A DNA stretch of 42,431 nucleotides from JBPCQA01 sp050998615 (GTDB lineage: Bacteria > Actinomycetota > Actinomycetes > Propionibacteriales > Nocardioidaceae), in assembly GCA_050998615.1 (NCBI GenBank), contig JBPCQA010000029.1, positions 1 to 42,431 on the forward strand, read 5' to 3'. Within the stretch, counting starts at the first letter, position 1. The number at the start of each line of letters is the position of its first letter. A program made the translations under genes and the position numbers. Shown here one piece after another: positions 16,141-24,128 of the stretch. Under the pieces are notes generated by a model. It did not search any database. It had not been told where the DNA came from and saw only the letters and a list, made by a program, of their open reading frames with translations.

Positions 16141-17109
16141 TCAGAACCCGAGTCGGCGCAGTTGCTTGGGGTCGCGCTGCCAGTCCTTGGCCACCTTGAC
16201 GCGCAGATCCAGATACACCTGGGTGCCGAGCAGCGCCTCAATGTGCTGGCGCGCCACCGAGCCGACGCCCTTCAGCCGCGACCCGTTGCGGCCGATCACG
16301 ATCGGCTTTTGGCTGGAACGCTCGATGAAGAGATTCGCCTGTATGTCGAGCAGCGGACGCTCCTCAGGGCGTCCGGGCCGCAACCCCATCTCCTCAACCA
16401 CCACCGCGATCGAGTGCGGAAGCTCGTCGCGGACACCTTCGAGGGCAGCCTCGCGGATCAGCTCCGCCACCAGCATCTCCGCTGGCTCGTCGCTGAGCTC
16501 ACCTGCCGGATAAAGCGGTGGACCGCTCGGCAGCAGTCCTATCAACAGATCGGTCAGCAGGCCGACCTGGCGACCGGTGACTGCCGAGACCGGGACAATC
16601 TCAGCCCAGTCGACGCCCGTCGAGGCGCCGAGGTCTCCAATCGCCAGTAGGTGACCGGCCATCTGCTCAGCCGGGACAAGATCACACTTCGTCGCGACAG
16701 CCACCTTTGGTGTCCTCGCGACCTTGGCGAGCTCGGTGACCAAGAACCTGTCCCCAGGGCCGATCGGGTCGCTGACCGGCAGGCAGACGACGACCACGTC
16801 GACGGCCGCCCATGTCGTGCGCACCACGTCGTTGAGCCGTTCACCGAGCAGAGTCCGGGGCTTGTGCAGTCCGGGGGTGTCGACAAGCACCAGCTGAGCG
16901 TCGGCGCGATGCACGATGCCGCGCACTGCGTGGCGAGTGGTCTGCGGCTTCGATGACGTGATCGCGACCTTGCTGCCCACCAGTGCGTTGGTCAAGGTCG
17001 ATTTGCCGGCATTCGGACGGCCTACCAGGCTCGCGAAACCACTGCGGAATGCGTCAGGCTCAGGCACGGTCTGGCCGATCGCGGCCCGATCGGTCGAGGA
17101 AATGTTCAC
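16141..17109 (-). CDS. era: GTPase Era
   Basis: 322 aa. Binds 16S rRNA and helps 30S assembly. G1 is GRPNAGKST (30-38), G3 is DTPGLHKP, G4 is TKCD, and the C-terminal KH domain carries IVIGRNGSRLKGVGSVAR. The GTG at 17109 overlaps the stop of the CorC-like gene (GTGA), which fixes the start; the frame beyond it to 17256 is a shadow. Last gene of phoH-ybeY-corC-era, a classic actinobacterial order with each gene overlapping the next by four bases. Confidence 0.96.
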   Translation of the reverse strand: MNISSTDRAAIGQTVPEPDAFRSGFASLVGRPNAGKSTLTNALVGSKVAITSSKPQTTRHAVRGIVHRADAQLVLVDTPGLHKPRTLLGERLNDVVRTTWAAVDVVVVCLPVSDPIGPGDRFLVTELAKVARTPKVAVATKCDLVPAEQMAGHLLAIGDLGASTGVDWAEIVPVSAVTGRQVGLLTDLLIGLLPSGPPLYPAGELSDEPAEMLVAELIREAALEGVRDELPHSIAVVVEEMGLRPGRPEERPLLDIQANLFIERSSQKPIVIGRNGSRLKGVGSVARQHIEALLGTQVYLDLRVKVAKDWQRDPKQLRRLGF

Positions 17110-18437
17110 CTGACGGCGTCTGAACCGGCGGGTGATTCGTGGGCCGCTTGCGCTGTCTCGGGTACGTCGGCCGGTGCGGTTGCTGTCACGACGACGGTAA
17201 CCACCTTGTTGCGGCGCCCGGCCAGGCTTTCGGCCTGCAGCCGAAGACCGTCGCACTCTACCTCGGCGCCCGGGATCGGCACTCGTCCGAGATGCTTGGC
17301 CATCAACCCGCCGACTGTCTCGATGTCCTCGTCGTCGATCTCAACTCTGAAGAGCTCGGCCAGATCGTCCACCGGCAGCCGCGAGCTCACCCGGACCGCG
17401 CCACCCGACAAGTGCTCCACCTCGTCGGGGTCGACGTCGTACTCGTCGGTGATCTCCCCGACGATCTCCTCCAGGAGATCCTCGATGGTGACGAGGCCGG
17501 CGGTGCCGCCGTACTCGTCGACGACGATCGCGACGTGGGTGCGGTTGGCCTGCATCTGGCGCATCATCTCACCGGCGGGCTTGGAGTCGGGCACGAACAA
17601 CGACTCTCGCATCACCGTGTCGACCCGCTCAGTCGTCTCGGCCTCATGTTTGTCGAAGACCCGTTTGGTGACGTCCTTGAGGTAGGCGATCCCGATGACG
17701 TCGTCGAGGTCTTCGCCCACCACGGGGATCCGGGAAAACCCGCTGCGCAGCGCCAGTGACATCAGCTGTCGCAGCGTCTTGTGGTGCTCGATGAAGACGA
17801 TGTCGGTGCGCGGCACCATTACCTCCCGCACCAGCGTGTCACCGAGCTCGAAGACGGAGTGGATCATCCGGCTCTCGTCGGACTCGATGACCCGGGATGC
17901 CTCTGCCAGGTCGACGAGCTCACGTAGCTCGGCCTCGGAGGCGAACGGACCCTCGCGAAAGCCGCGCCCGGGAGTGATGGCGTTGCCGATCAAGATCAGC
18001 AACTGCGGAATCGGTCCCAGCACCGCGGTCAACGCGGCGATAGGCGTTGCCGCGACGAGTGCGACGCGCTCGGCATGGAGCCGCCCAATCGTGCGGGGAC
18101 CGACGCCCACCGCGATGTAGGAGACGATGACCATCACACCGGCTGCGGTGACGACTTGCACCCAGGTCGGGGAGAGCACGACGATGGCAACCCGGGCCAC
18201 CAGCACCACTGCGGTGGTCTCGCATAACACCCGCGCCAACAGTGCGGTGTTGAGGAAGCGAGGCGCGTCACCGACGATCGTGTGCAACCTGCGTGCTCCG
18301 GCCCGTCCTTCGTCCTCGAACTCCTCGGCTCGCACTCGCGACACCGCGGAGATCGCGGTTTCGGCGCTTGCCAGCAGGCCAGCCACGACGATCAACAGGA
18401 CCGCGATGACACACAAGAAGATGTCAGACGGGCTCAT
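17106..18437 (-). CDS. DUF21/CBS/CorC_HlyC membrane protein (hemolysin family)
   Basis: 443 aa. A DUF21/CNNM membrane domain with about four hydrophobic segments (residues 1-190, including IFLCVIAVLLIVVAGLLASA) is followed by two CBS motifs (MVPRTDIVFIEHHKTL and the segment to about 340, with VAIVVDEYGGTAGLVTIEDL). A C-terminal CorC_HlyC domain begins around VRVSSRLPVDDLAELF. Homologues are linked to Mg2+/Co2+ transport. The start ATG at 18437 overlaps the ybeY stop (ATGA) and the stop overlaps the era start, so the gene is coupled on both sides. Confidence 0.9.
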   Translation of the reverse strand: MSPSDIFLCVIAVLLIVVAGLLASAETAISAVSRVRAEEFEDEGRAGARRLHTIVGDAPRFLNTALLARVLCETTAVVLVARVAIVVLSPTWVQVVTAAGVMVIVSYIAVGVGPRTIGRLHAERVALVAATPIAALTAVLGPIPQLLILIGNAITPGRGFREGPFASEAELRELVDLAEASRVIESDESRMIHSVFELGDTLVREVMVPRTDIVFIEHHKTLRQLMSLALRSGFSRIPVVGEDLDDVIGIAYLKDVTKRVFDKHEAETTERVDTVMRESLFVPDSKPAGEMMRQMQANRTHVAIVVDEYGGTAGLVTIEDLLEEIVGEITDEYDVDPDEVEHLSGGAVRVSSRLPVDDLAELFRVEIDDEDIETVGGLMAKHLGRVPIPGAEVECDGLRLQAESLAGRRNKVVTVVVTATAPADVPETAQAAHESPAGSDAVR

Positions 18438-18904
18438 TCGACGTCTTCGCCGCCCTTCACGCCTTGCCATTCGGCAAGCAGGCGCCCCTGCAACGCGAAC
18501 ATCTCTTGCTCGTCATCCGGCTCGGCGTGGTCGTAGCCAAGTAGGTGCAAAATCCCGTGAATCGTCAACAGCTGCAGCTCGGCGTCGGCGGTGCGGTGAA
18601 ACCGGGGCGCCTGTGCCATCGCGTACGACGGACACAGCAGCATGTCACCCAGGATGCCCTCGACTGCCGACTCGCCATCGCGAGCAGGTCTAAGCTCGTC
18701 CATCGGGAACGACAGCACGTCGGTCGGCCCGGGCGTGTCAAGGAAGCGCTCGTTGAACTGTGCCATCGTCGGCTCGTCGACGAGCTTTAGGCATAACTCG
18801 GCTTCGGGATGAATGCGCATGCGGCTCATGGCGAATCGCGCGAGCTTGGCGAACTCGGTGACGTCCAGGTCTACGCCTGACTCGTTGAGCACCTCGACGC
18901 TCAT
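18434..18904 (-). CDS. ybeY: rRNA maturation endoribonuclease YbeY
   Basis: 156 aa. Zinc-dependent endonuclease acting in 16S rRNA 3' processing and ribosome quality control. The metal-binding motif HGILHLLGYDH has His116, His120 and His126; LDTPGPTDVLSFPM precedes it. The ATG at 18904 overlaps the phoH stop, fixing the start; the frame to 19021 is a shadow of phoH. Length is typical. Confidence 0.95.
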   Translation of the reverse strand: MSVEVLNESGVDLDVTEFAKLARFAMSRMRIHPEAELCLKLVDEPTMAQFNERFLDTPGPTDVLSFPMDELRPARDGESAVEGILGDMLLCPSYAMAQAPRFHRTADAELQLLTIHGILHLLGYDHAEPDDEQEMFALQGRLLAEWQGVKGGEDVE

Positions 18905-19914
18905 CGGCCTTCGATCACCGAGGTCGGCCTGGCGTTGCGAGTCGCTTCGTACAGGTCGTAGGCAGCCACGATCTTGCCCACCAGCTTGTGCCGCACCACG
19001 TCTTGTGCGGTGAGCCAACAAAAGCTCACGTCATGGATGCTGGTGAGGATCTCTTGCACCACCCGCAGCCCGCTCTTGGTGCCCGCGGGCAAGTCGACTT
19101 GCGTGACGTCTCCGGTGACCACCATCTTCGACCCGAAACCTAACCGGGTCAGGAACATCTTCATCTGCTCAGGCGACGTGTTTTGGGCTTCGTCCAAGAT
19201 GATGAACGCGTCATTGAGAGAGCGGCCGCGCATATAGGCCAGCGGCGCGACTTCGATAGTGCCGGCAGTCAGCAGCTTCGGGATCGTGTCGGGGTCGAGC
19301 ATGTCGTGCAGCGCGTCGTACAAGGGACGCAGGTAGGGGTCGATCTTCTCGCTGAGAGTGCCCGGCAGGTAGCCCAATCGCTCACCCGCCTCAACCGCGG
19401 GGCGCGTCAAAATGATCCGGTTGACTTGTTTGCTCTGCAAGGCTTGGACGGCCTTGGCCATCCCCAGGTACGTCTTGCCGGTGCCGGCCGGGCCGATACC
19501 GAAGACGACGGTGTGCTTGTCGATGGCGTCGACGTAGCGCTTCTGGTTGAGAGTCTTGGGTCGGATCGTGCGACCGCGGTTGCTCAAGATATTCAACGTG
19601 AGCACGTCAGCGGGTCGCTCGTTAGTCTCCGCGCGTAGCATGCCGATCACTCGTTCCACCGTCTCGCCGGTCAAACCTTGACCGGTGCGAACCATGGTGA
19701 CGAGCTCATCGAAAAGCCTCTCCACCAACGCCACCTCGCCGCGGCTGCCGGCCAGGCTCACCTCGTTGCCGCGGACGTGGATGTCGGCGTCGAACTCATT
19801 CTCGATGATGCCCAAGAACTCATCGCGCGGACCTAGCACGGCGACAACGGGCACACTGTTTGGGATCACGATCGTGTGTCGTGGCATTGACTGTTCTGTC
19901 ATCGTATGGCCCAT
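18901..19914 (-). CDS. phoH: PhoH-like ATPase
   Basis: 337 aa from the ATG at 19914. P-loop ATPase of the PhoH family, often linked to RNA metabolism together with YbeY. A KH-like N-terminal region (VVAVLGPRDEFLGIIENEFD) precedes Walker A GIGPAGTGKT (139-148), then ILTRPAVEAGERLGYLPGTL and Walker B AFIILDEAQNTSPEQMKMFL. ATGs at 19902 and 19887 are also possible, and none has a convincing Shine-Dalgarno. The open frame extends to 20013 through a 19-bp tandem duplication and is rejected. ybeY follows by ATGA overlap. Confidence 0.92.
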   Translation of the reverse strand: MGHTMTEQSMPRHTIVIPNSVPVVAVLGPRDEFLGIIENEFDADIHVRGNEVSLAGSRGEVALVERLFDELVTMVRTGQGLTGETVERVIGMLRAETNERPADVLTLNILSNRGRTIRPKTLNQKRYVDAIDKHTVVFGIGPAGTGKTYLGMAKAVQALQSKQVNRIILTRPAVEAGERLGYLPGTLSEKIDPYLRPLYDALHDMLDPDTIPKLLTAGTIEVAPLAYMRGRSLNDAFIILDEAQNTSPEQMKMFLTRLGFGSKMVVTGDVTQVDLPAGTKSGLRVVQEILTSIHDVSFCWLTAQDVVRHKLVGKIVAAYDLYEATRNARPTSVIEGR

Positions 19915-19979
19915 GTTAGAGCCCGCGCTGGGCGGGGCGCTGGAAAGGGAGCGGGTCATTCGCGCCCGGATGTCCAGGC

Positions 19980-20016
19980 CGAGGAGGAACGCACATCCCG
20001 AGGAGGAACGCACATC
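19980..20016. repeat. Tandem duplication of 18 bp upstream of phoH
   Basis: CGAGGAGGAACGCACATC occurs at 19980-19997 and again at 19999-20016, one base apart, between the HIT stop and the phoH start. Confidence 0.8.
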
Positions 20017-20079
20017 GGGGAGTGCGCTGAACGGACGAGAACGCAGCCAGCCGGAATGCGAGGGCCGGCGAGCCAGCGC

Positions 20080-20448
20080 TCAGCCGGGTGGCCAGCTGAA
20101 GGTGCGACCCCCGAGCACGTGGACGTGGGCGTGGAAGACGGTCTGCTGCGCACCGGCACCGTTGTTGCAGACCAGTCGGTTGCCGCCCTCGATGTCCTCG
20201 GCGTGAGCCACCTGCCGGGCCAGGGTCAAGACCTCGATCGCGACGCCGGGATGGGATAGCGCGAGGTCCGGCAGCGTGGCGCTGTGGACCTTCGGGACAA
20301 CCAGCACGTGGGTTGGTGCCTGCGGGTTGAGATCGCGAAATGCCAGTGCATGTTCCGACTCGGCCACCCGGTCCGCCTGGATCTCCCCCGAGCTGATCCG
20401 GCAAAACAGGCAGTCTTCCTCTCTTAGAGCTCGGTCTGGCTCGGTCAT
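20080..20448 (-). CDS. HIT-family nucleotide-binding protein (HinT-like)
   Basis: 122 aa. Purine nucleoside phosphoramidase-type histidine triad protein. The N-terminal CLFCRISSGEI carries the usual two cysteines; the triad is HAHVHVL (His106, His108, His110). The ending SWPPG is normal for actinobacterial members. The ATG has AAGGAG at good spacing. It lies between dnaJ and phoH; rsmE, which often sits just upstream in this gene order, is absent here. Confidence 0.93.
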   Translation of the reverse strand: MTEPDRALREEDCLFCRISSGEIQADRVAESEHALAFRDLNPQAPTHVLVVPKVHSATLPDLALSHPGVAIEVLTLARQVAHAEDIEGGNRLVCNNGAGAQQTVFHAHVHVLGGRTFSWPPG

Positions 20449-20583
20449 CTGGCGCTCCTTCGTTGGGTTTCAAGAGGCAAACGACACTGCTTGCGCCATC
20501 CTGTAAACCTCACATGACCACGCGGCGTCGCCGACCCGACAGCAATTTCCCGCCGAGCCGGCAACTTCTTCCGCCGCGAAGTC

Positions 20584-21747
20584 TCAGTGGCCGCCGAGGG
20601 CGTCCTTGAACCTGTCGAAGACGCTCTTGTGCCGGGTCTCGGGGGACACCGTCGGATTCTCCTCATCGCGGAGCACGGCCAGCTGCTGCAACAACTCGGT
20701 CTGCTGTTGATCGAGCCTGGTGGGCGTCTCCACCAGCACCGTGGTCACGAGATCTCCACGGCCGGTGCCGCGTAACCTCGGCACCCCGCGTCCGCGGGCG
20801 ACGAATTGCTCGCCGGACTGGGTGCCCGGGTTGATTGCCAACCCCATCGACCGCTCGACGGCCGAGTCGGCTGCGGCAGCGAGATCGGCCTCGAGCGTCG
20901 GGAGCTCGACATGGGTGCCGAGTGCCGCCGCGGTCATCGGCACGCTGATCGAGCACAGCAGGTCGTCACCCTCGCGGCTGAAGACCGGGTGTGGCGCCAC
21001 GTCCACCTCGACGTACAGGTCACCGGCGGGGCCACCGCCCGGACCGACCTCTCCCTCGCCGGACAGCTGGACCCGGATCCCGGTGTCGACCCCGGGCGGG
21101 ATCTTCACGTTGATGGCCCGGCGGGCGCGGATGCGGCCATCCCCGGAACACTCCCGACAGGGATCGGGGATGACGGTGCCGAAGCCACGGCAGGTCGGGC
21201 AGGGCCGCATGGTGCGCACCTCGCCGAGGAACGACCGCTGGATATGGCTAAGCTCACCACGGCCGCGGCAGGTATCGCACTGCCGGGGACTCGTGCCCGG
21301 TGCGGTGCCAGCGCCGCCACACACCGTGCACGTCACCGCGGTGTCCACCTTGACATCCTTCGAGACGCCGAACGCCGCCTCGGCCAGCTCCAACGGGAGC
21401 CGGATAAGCGCATCCTGACCGCGCCGCACCCGCGGCCTCGGGCCTCGGGTGCCCTGTTGCTGGCCGAAGAATGCGTCCATGATGTCGGTGAAGGAGAAGC
21501 CCTGCCCGAAGCCGGCTCCCGCGCTGGCGGCAGACAGCGGGTCGCCGCCGAGATCGTAGAGCTCGCGCTTGCGGGGATCGCTCAGGACGTCATAGGCACG
21601 CGTTACTTCCTTGAAGCGCTCTTGCGTCCCGGCATCGGGGTTGATGTCGGGATGCAGCTGCCGGGCCAACCTGCGGTAAGCCTTCTTGACTTCCTCCGGG
21701 CTCGCGTCGCGTGAGACGCCGAGGACTTCGTAGAGATCTTGCGTCAT
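20584..21747 (-). CDS. dnaJ: Chaperone DnaJ (DnaJ2 type)
   Basis: 387 aa. Hsp40 co-chaperone of DnaK. J domain residues 1-65 with HPD at 32-34. A short Gly/Phe region (GAGFGQGFSFTDIMDAFFG) leads to four zinc-binding repeats: CTVCGGAG, CDTCRGRG, CPTCRGFG and CRECSGDG. The C-terminal substrate-binding and dimerisation domains are complete. The ATG at 21747 is chosen because the J domain starts there; the upstream 15 codons are not conserved-looking. The gene is downstream of hrcA (60 bp), so it is probably under HrcA/CIRCE heat-shock control. Confidence 0.95.
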   Translation of the reverse strand: MTQDLYEVLGVSRDASPEEVKKAYRRLARQLHPDINPDAGTQERFKEVTRAYDVLSDPRKRELYDLGGDPLSAASAGAGFGQGFSFTDIMDAFFGQQQGTRGPRPRVRRGQDALIRLPLELAEAAFGVSKDVKVDTAVTCTVCGGAGTAPGTSPRQCDTCRGRGELSHIQRSFLGEVRTMRPCPTCRGFGTVIPDPCRECSGDGRIRARRAINVKIPPGVDTGIRVQLSGEGEVGPGGGPAGDLYVEVDVAPHPVFSREGDDLLCSISVPMTAAALGTHVELPTLEADLAAAADSAVERSMGLAINPGTQSGEQFVARGRGVPRLRGTGRGDLVTTVLVETPTRLDQQQTELLQQLAVLRDEENPTVSPETRHKSVFDRFKDALGGH

Positions 21748-21807
21748 ACTCCAGCATTCGGTGAGAGATGAGTGCGACGGAAACATGCCCAATCCAGGGC
21801 AGGCGCC

Positions 21808-22830
21808 CTACGCATCGGACAGGATCTGACTGACATAGCGAGCGACGGCATGCACCGCGGCCATGGAGCCCGGATAGTCCATCCGGGTCGGCCCCACCAC
21901 TCCCAAGGTAGCGAGTGCACGCTCGCCAGGGCCGTAGCCGGTGGCCACGACTGACGCGGCGTCGAGCTCCTCGTGCGCCACCTCATGACCGATCCGTACG
22001 GTGACCATGCGAGGGCTGGTGACCTCGCCGAGAAGCTTGAGCAACACGACGTGTTCTTCGAGCGCCTCCAGCAACGGCTTGATCGACCTGTCGAAATCCT
22101 CCCCGAAGCGCACCAGGTTCGCGGTGCCGCCGATCGCCACCTTCTCGTCGGTGCGGTCGTCGGCGACGGCCTCTGCAAACACGGCGATGAGCTGGGCGAC
22201 CACCGCCTTGTCGTCTCGGTGGAACATCTCGGGCAGTGAGCCGACGCGATCTGCGGCCTCAGCCAGCCGTTGACCGACGACAGCGGTGTTAAGCCTGGCC
22301 CGCAGATCGCCGATCACGTTGTCCTCCAGGGGCTTGGGCAGCTCAACCACCCGCTGTTCGACTCGACCACTGCTCGTGATCAGCACCAACAGCAATCTGG
22401 TCTCACTGATAGTGACCACCTCGACGTGACGAACCGTTGACCGGGCGAGGGTCGGATACTGCACGATCGCCACCTGCTGAGTGAGCTGGGCCAGCAGCCG
22501 GACGCTGCGGTGTACGACGTCGTCGAGATCGACCGCGCCACGCAAGAACGTGGCAATGGCTCGCTTTTCAGCGGCGGTCAGCGGCTTGACATCGGTGAGC
22601 CGGTCGACGAAGAGGCGGTAGCCCTTGTCGGTGGGGATCCGACCTGCGCTGGTGTGGGGCTGGGTGATAAACCCATCGTCTTCGAGCGCCGCCATGTCGT
22701 TGCGCACCGTGGCCGGCGAAACGCCGAGCTGGTGTCGCTCGACCAGCGCTCTGGAGCCCACCGGCTCCTGGGTGCTCACGTAGTCCTCGACGATGGCGCG
22801 CAACACGTCAAGCTTGCGGTCATCCAACAT
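21808..22830 (-). CDS. hrcA: Heat-inducible transcription repressor HrcA
   Basis: 340 aa. Represses heat-shock operons by binding CIRCE. The N-terminal winged helix (VSTQEPVGSRALVERHQL, then VSPATVRNDMAALEDDGFI) is followed by the inserted GAF-like dimerisation region and a typical ending around VVGPTRMDYPGSMAAV. The ATG at 22830 has GGGAGGAGG 5 bases upstream. A CIRCE operator lies 16 bases before the start, which indicates autoregulation, and dnaJ follows in the same unit. Confidence 0.96.
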   Translation of the reverse strand: MLDDRKLDVLRAIVEDYVSTQEPVGSRALVERHQLGVSPATVRNDMAALEDDGFITQPHTSAGRIPTDKGYRLFVDRLTDVKPLTAAEKRAIATFLRGAVDLDDVVHRSVRLLAQLTQQVAIVQYPTLARSTVRHVEVVTISETRLLLVLITSSGRVEQRVVELPKPLEDNVIGDLRARLNTAVVGQRLAEAADRVGSLPEMFHRDDKAVVAQLIAVFAEAVADDRTDEKVAIGGTANLVRFGEDFDRSIKPLLEALEEHVVLLKLLGEVTSPRMVTVRIGHEVAHEELDAASVVATGYGPGERALATLGVVGPTRMDYPGSMAAVHAVARYVSQILSDA

Positions 22831-22845
22831 GCTGCCTCCTCCCGT

Positions 22846-22872
22846 CTAGCACTCCGCATGATCGAGTGCTAA
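22846..22872 (-). promoter_or_regulatory. CIRCE operator
   Basis: TTAGCACTC-N9-GAGTGCTAG on the minus strand, matching the CIRCE consensus except for the final base. It lies between the presumed promoter and the ATG of hrcA. Confidence 0.92.
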
Positions 22873-22964
22873 CTCTACTAGGGTTTTCCGTCGTATTCTG
22901 AGTGACGAGCCCGCGCCGACAGGGAGTGCCGGACTCTTGAAGTCCGCGCGCTAGCCTGCCCGTC

Positions 22965-24032
22965 ATGAACTATCCGGTTGGCGACGACTTCGTCGAGGTG
23001 GGCGACCGGTGCTTCGTGAGGCGCTACGCGTCGTACGACGTCAACGTGGGCGTAGTCGCCGGATCCCGTGGAATGCTGGTCATCGACTCCCGGGCCAGTG
23101 AGCCTGAGGCCGCCATGCTCATGGAACATCTGCGGGCGTTGCGTCGCGGTGAGATTGTTGCGCTGGTGAACACGCACTGGCACTTCGACCACACGTTCGG
23201 CAACGCGGTGATCGCCGACGAGTGGCCGGAGGCGTCGATGCATGCCCACGAGGACGCGGCGCGAACACTGCGGGCCGAAGCCTCCGGCTTGCAGGAGGAG
23301 GCTCGTGCCGACCAGACCGATCCTCGACATGCCGAGATCGCGGCTGCCCGAATCGTCGTGCCCGACCGGACGTTTGCCTCGGTGGCGACCGTCGATCTGG
23401 GAGATCGGGTGGTTGAGCTCGTCCATCCAGGGCGTGGACACACCGATGGTGACTGCGTGGTGGTCGTGCCAGATGCCGATGTCGTATTCGCTGGAGACCT
23501 GATCGAGCAGTCGGGCCCTCCCGGGTTTGGCAGCGATTGCTTCCCGCTGGAGTGGGCCGGATCCTTGGACCTGCTCATGGGGCTGTTATCCGTGAGATCG
23601 GTGGTGGTCCCGGGTCATGGCTCGGCGGTCGACAAGACGTTCGTCGACGACCAGCGGGGTGACATCGCCGATGTGGCGGGGAATATCCGGTCGCTCTTCA
23701 CCCGAGGAGTCCCATTGTCTGATGCGTTGCGTATTGGCGCGGACTCGACCCGGCCGGTCCCGTTGGCCGAAGCCCACCGACTCTCGCCAACCGCCGTCGA
23801 CAACACGGCGGACGCCTCGACCGGGTCGCCAACTGATTGTGACGACGGCACTCCGACCGACAGCTCGGCCGCATCGTCGGCCGCGGACAACGAGGGTGGC
23901 TTATCCACTGCCTCCCCGTCGAGCGGGTGGCCCTTTCCACCGGAGCACCTCGGTCAAGCCGTCGAACGCGGCTACGCCCACCTGCGCTGGCCCGGTGGTC
24001 GGTCAGAGCCAGCAGGGAGCCACGGTGGTTGA
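22965..24032 (+). CDS. Metallo-beta-lactamase fold hydrolase with a low-complexity insert
   Basis: 355 aa. MBL-fold motif HWHFDH at 71-76, further ligands in GHTDGD (His159), FAGDLIE (Asp178) and PGHGS (His218). The metal site is therefore complete and a hydrolase of the glyoxalase-II/lactamase superfamily is likely; the substrate is unknown. Residues about 262-320 are a Ser/Thr/Asp/Ala-rich stretch inserted before a normal-looking end (WPFPPEHLGQAVERGYAHL). The stop codon and last codons are provided by the arm of a repeat element at 24021-24032. The gene diverges from hrcA. No clear Shine-Dalgarno is present at the ATG. Confidence 0.85.
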   Translation: MNYPVGDDFVEVGDRCFVRRYASYDVNVGVVAGSRGMLVIDSRASEPEAAMLMEHLRALRRGEIVALVNTHWHFDHTFGNAVIADEWPEASMHAHEDAARTLRAEASGLQEEARADQTDPRHAEIAAARIVVPDRTFASVATVDLGDRVVELVHPGRGHTDGDCVVVVPDADVVFAGDLIEQSGPPGFGSDCFPLEWAGSLDLLMGLLSVRSVVVPGHGSAVDKTFVDDQRGDIADVAGNIRSLFTRGVPLSDALRIGADSTRPVPLAEAHRLSPTAVDNTADASTGSPTDCDDGTPTDSSAASSAADNEGGLSTASPSSGWPFPPEHLGQAVERGYAHLRWPGGRSEPAGSHGG

Positions 24033-24114
24033 TCAGCGGCAGCGAGCGTCCGGTCCACCGCCTGGGCAGGTGTGGTTTCGAGACGGCCGCGAAGCGGCCT
24101 CCTCAACCACCGTG
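24021..24114. repeat. Palindromic repeat, GGTTGA/TCAACC family, copy 1
   Basis: Outer arms CACGGTGGTTGA (24021-24032) and TCAACCACCGTG (24103-24114) are perfect complements. Inside, GTTTCGAGAC precedes a GGCCGC-GAA-GCGGCC hairpin (24085-24099). The left arm contains the TGA stop of the preceding gene. Related copies lie at 33736-33826 and 39884-39926. Confidence 0.8.
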
Positions 24115-24128
24115 ACCGCGGCCTCCTC

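Noticed and set aside
20060..20100. A possible fourth copy of the 38-bp element (GCGCTCAGCCGG, AGCTGA)
   Set aside because: It lies in the HIT gene's conserved C-terminal codons (SWPPG and stop) and the similarity ends there; chance match.
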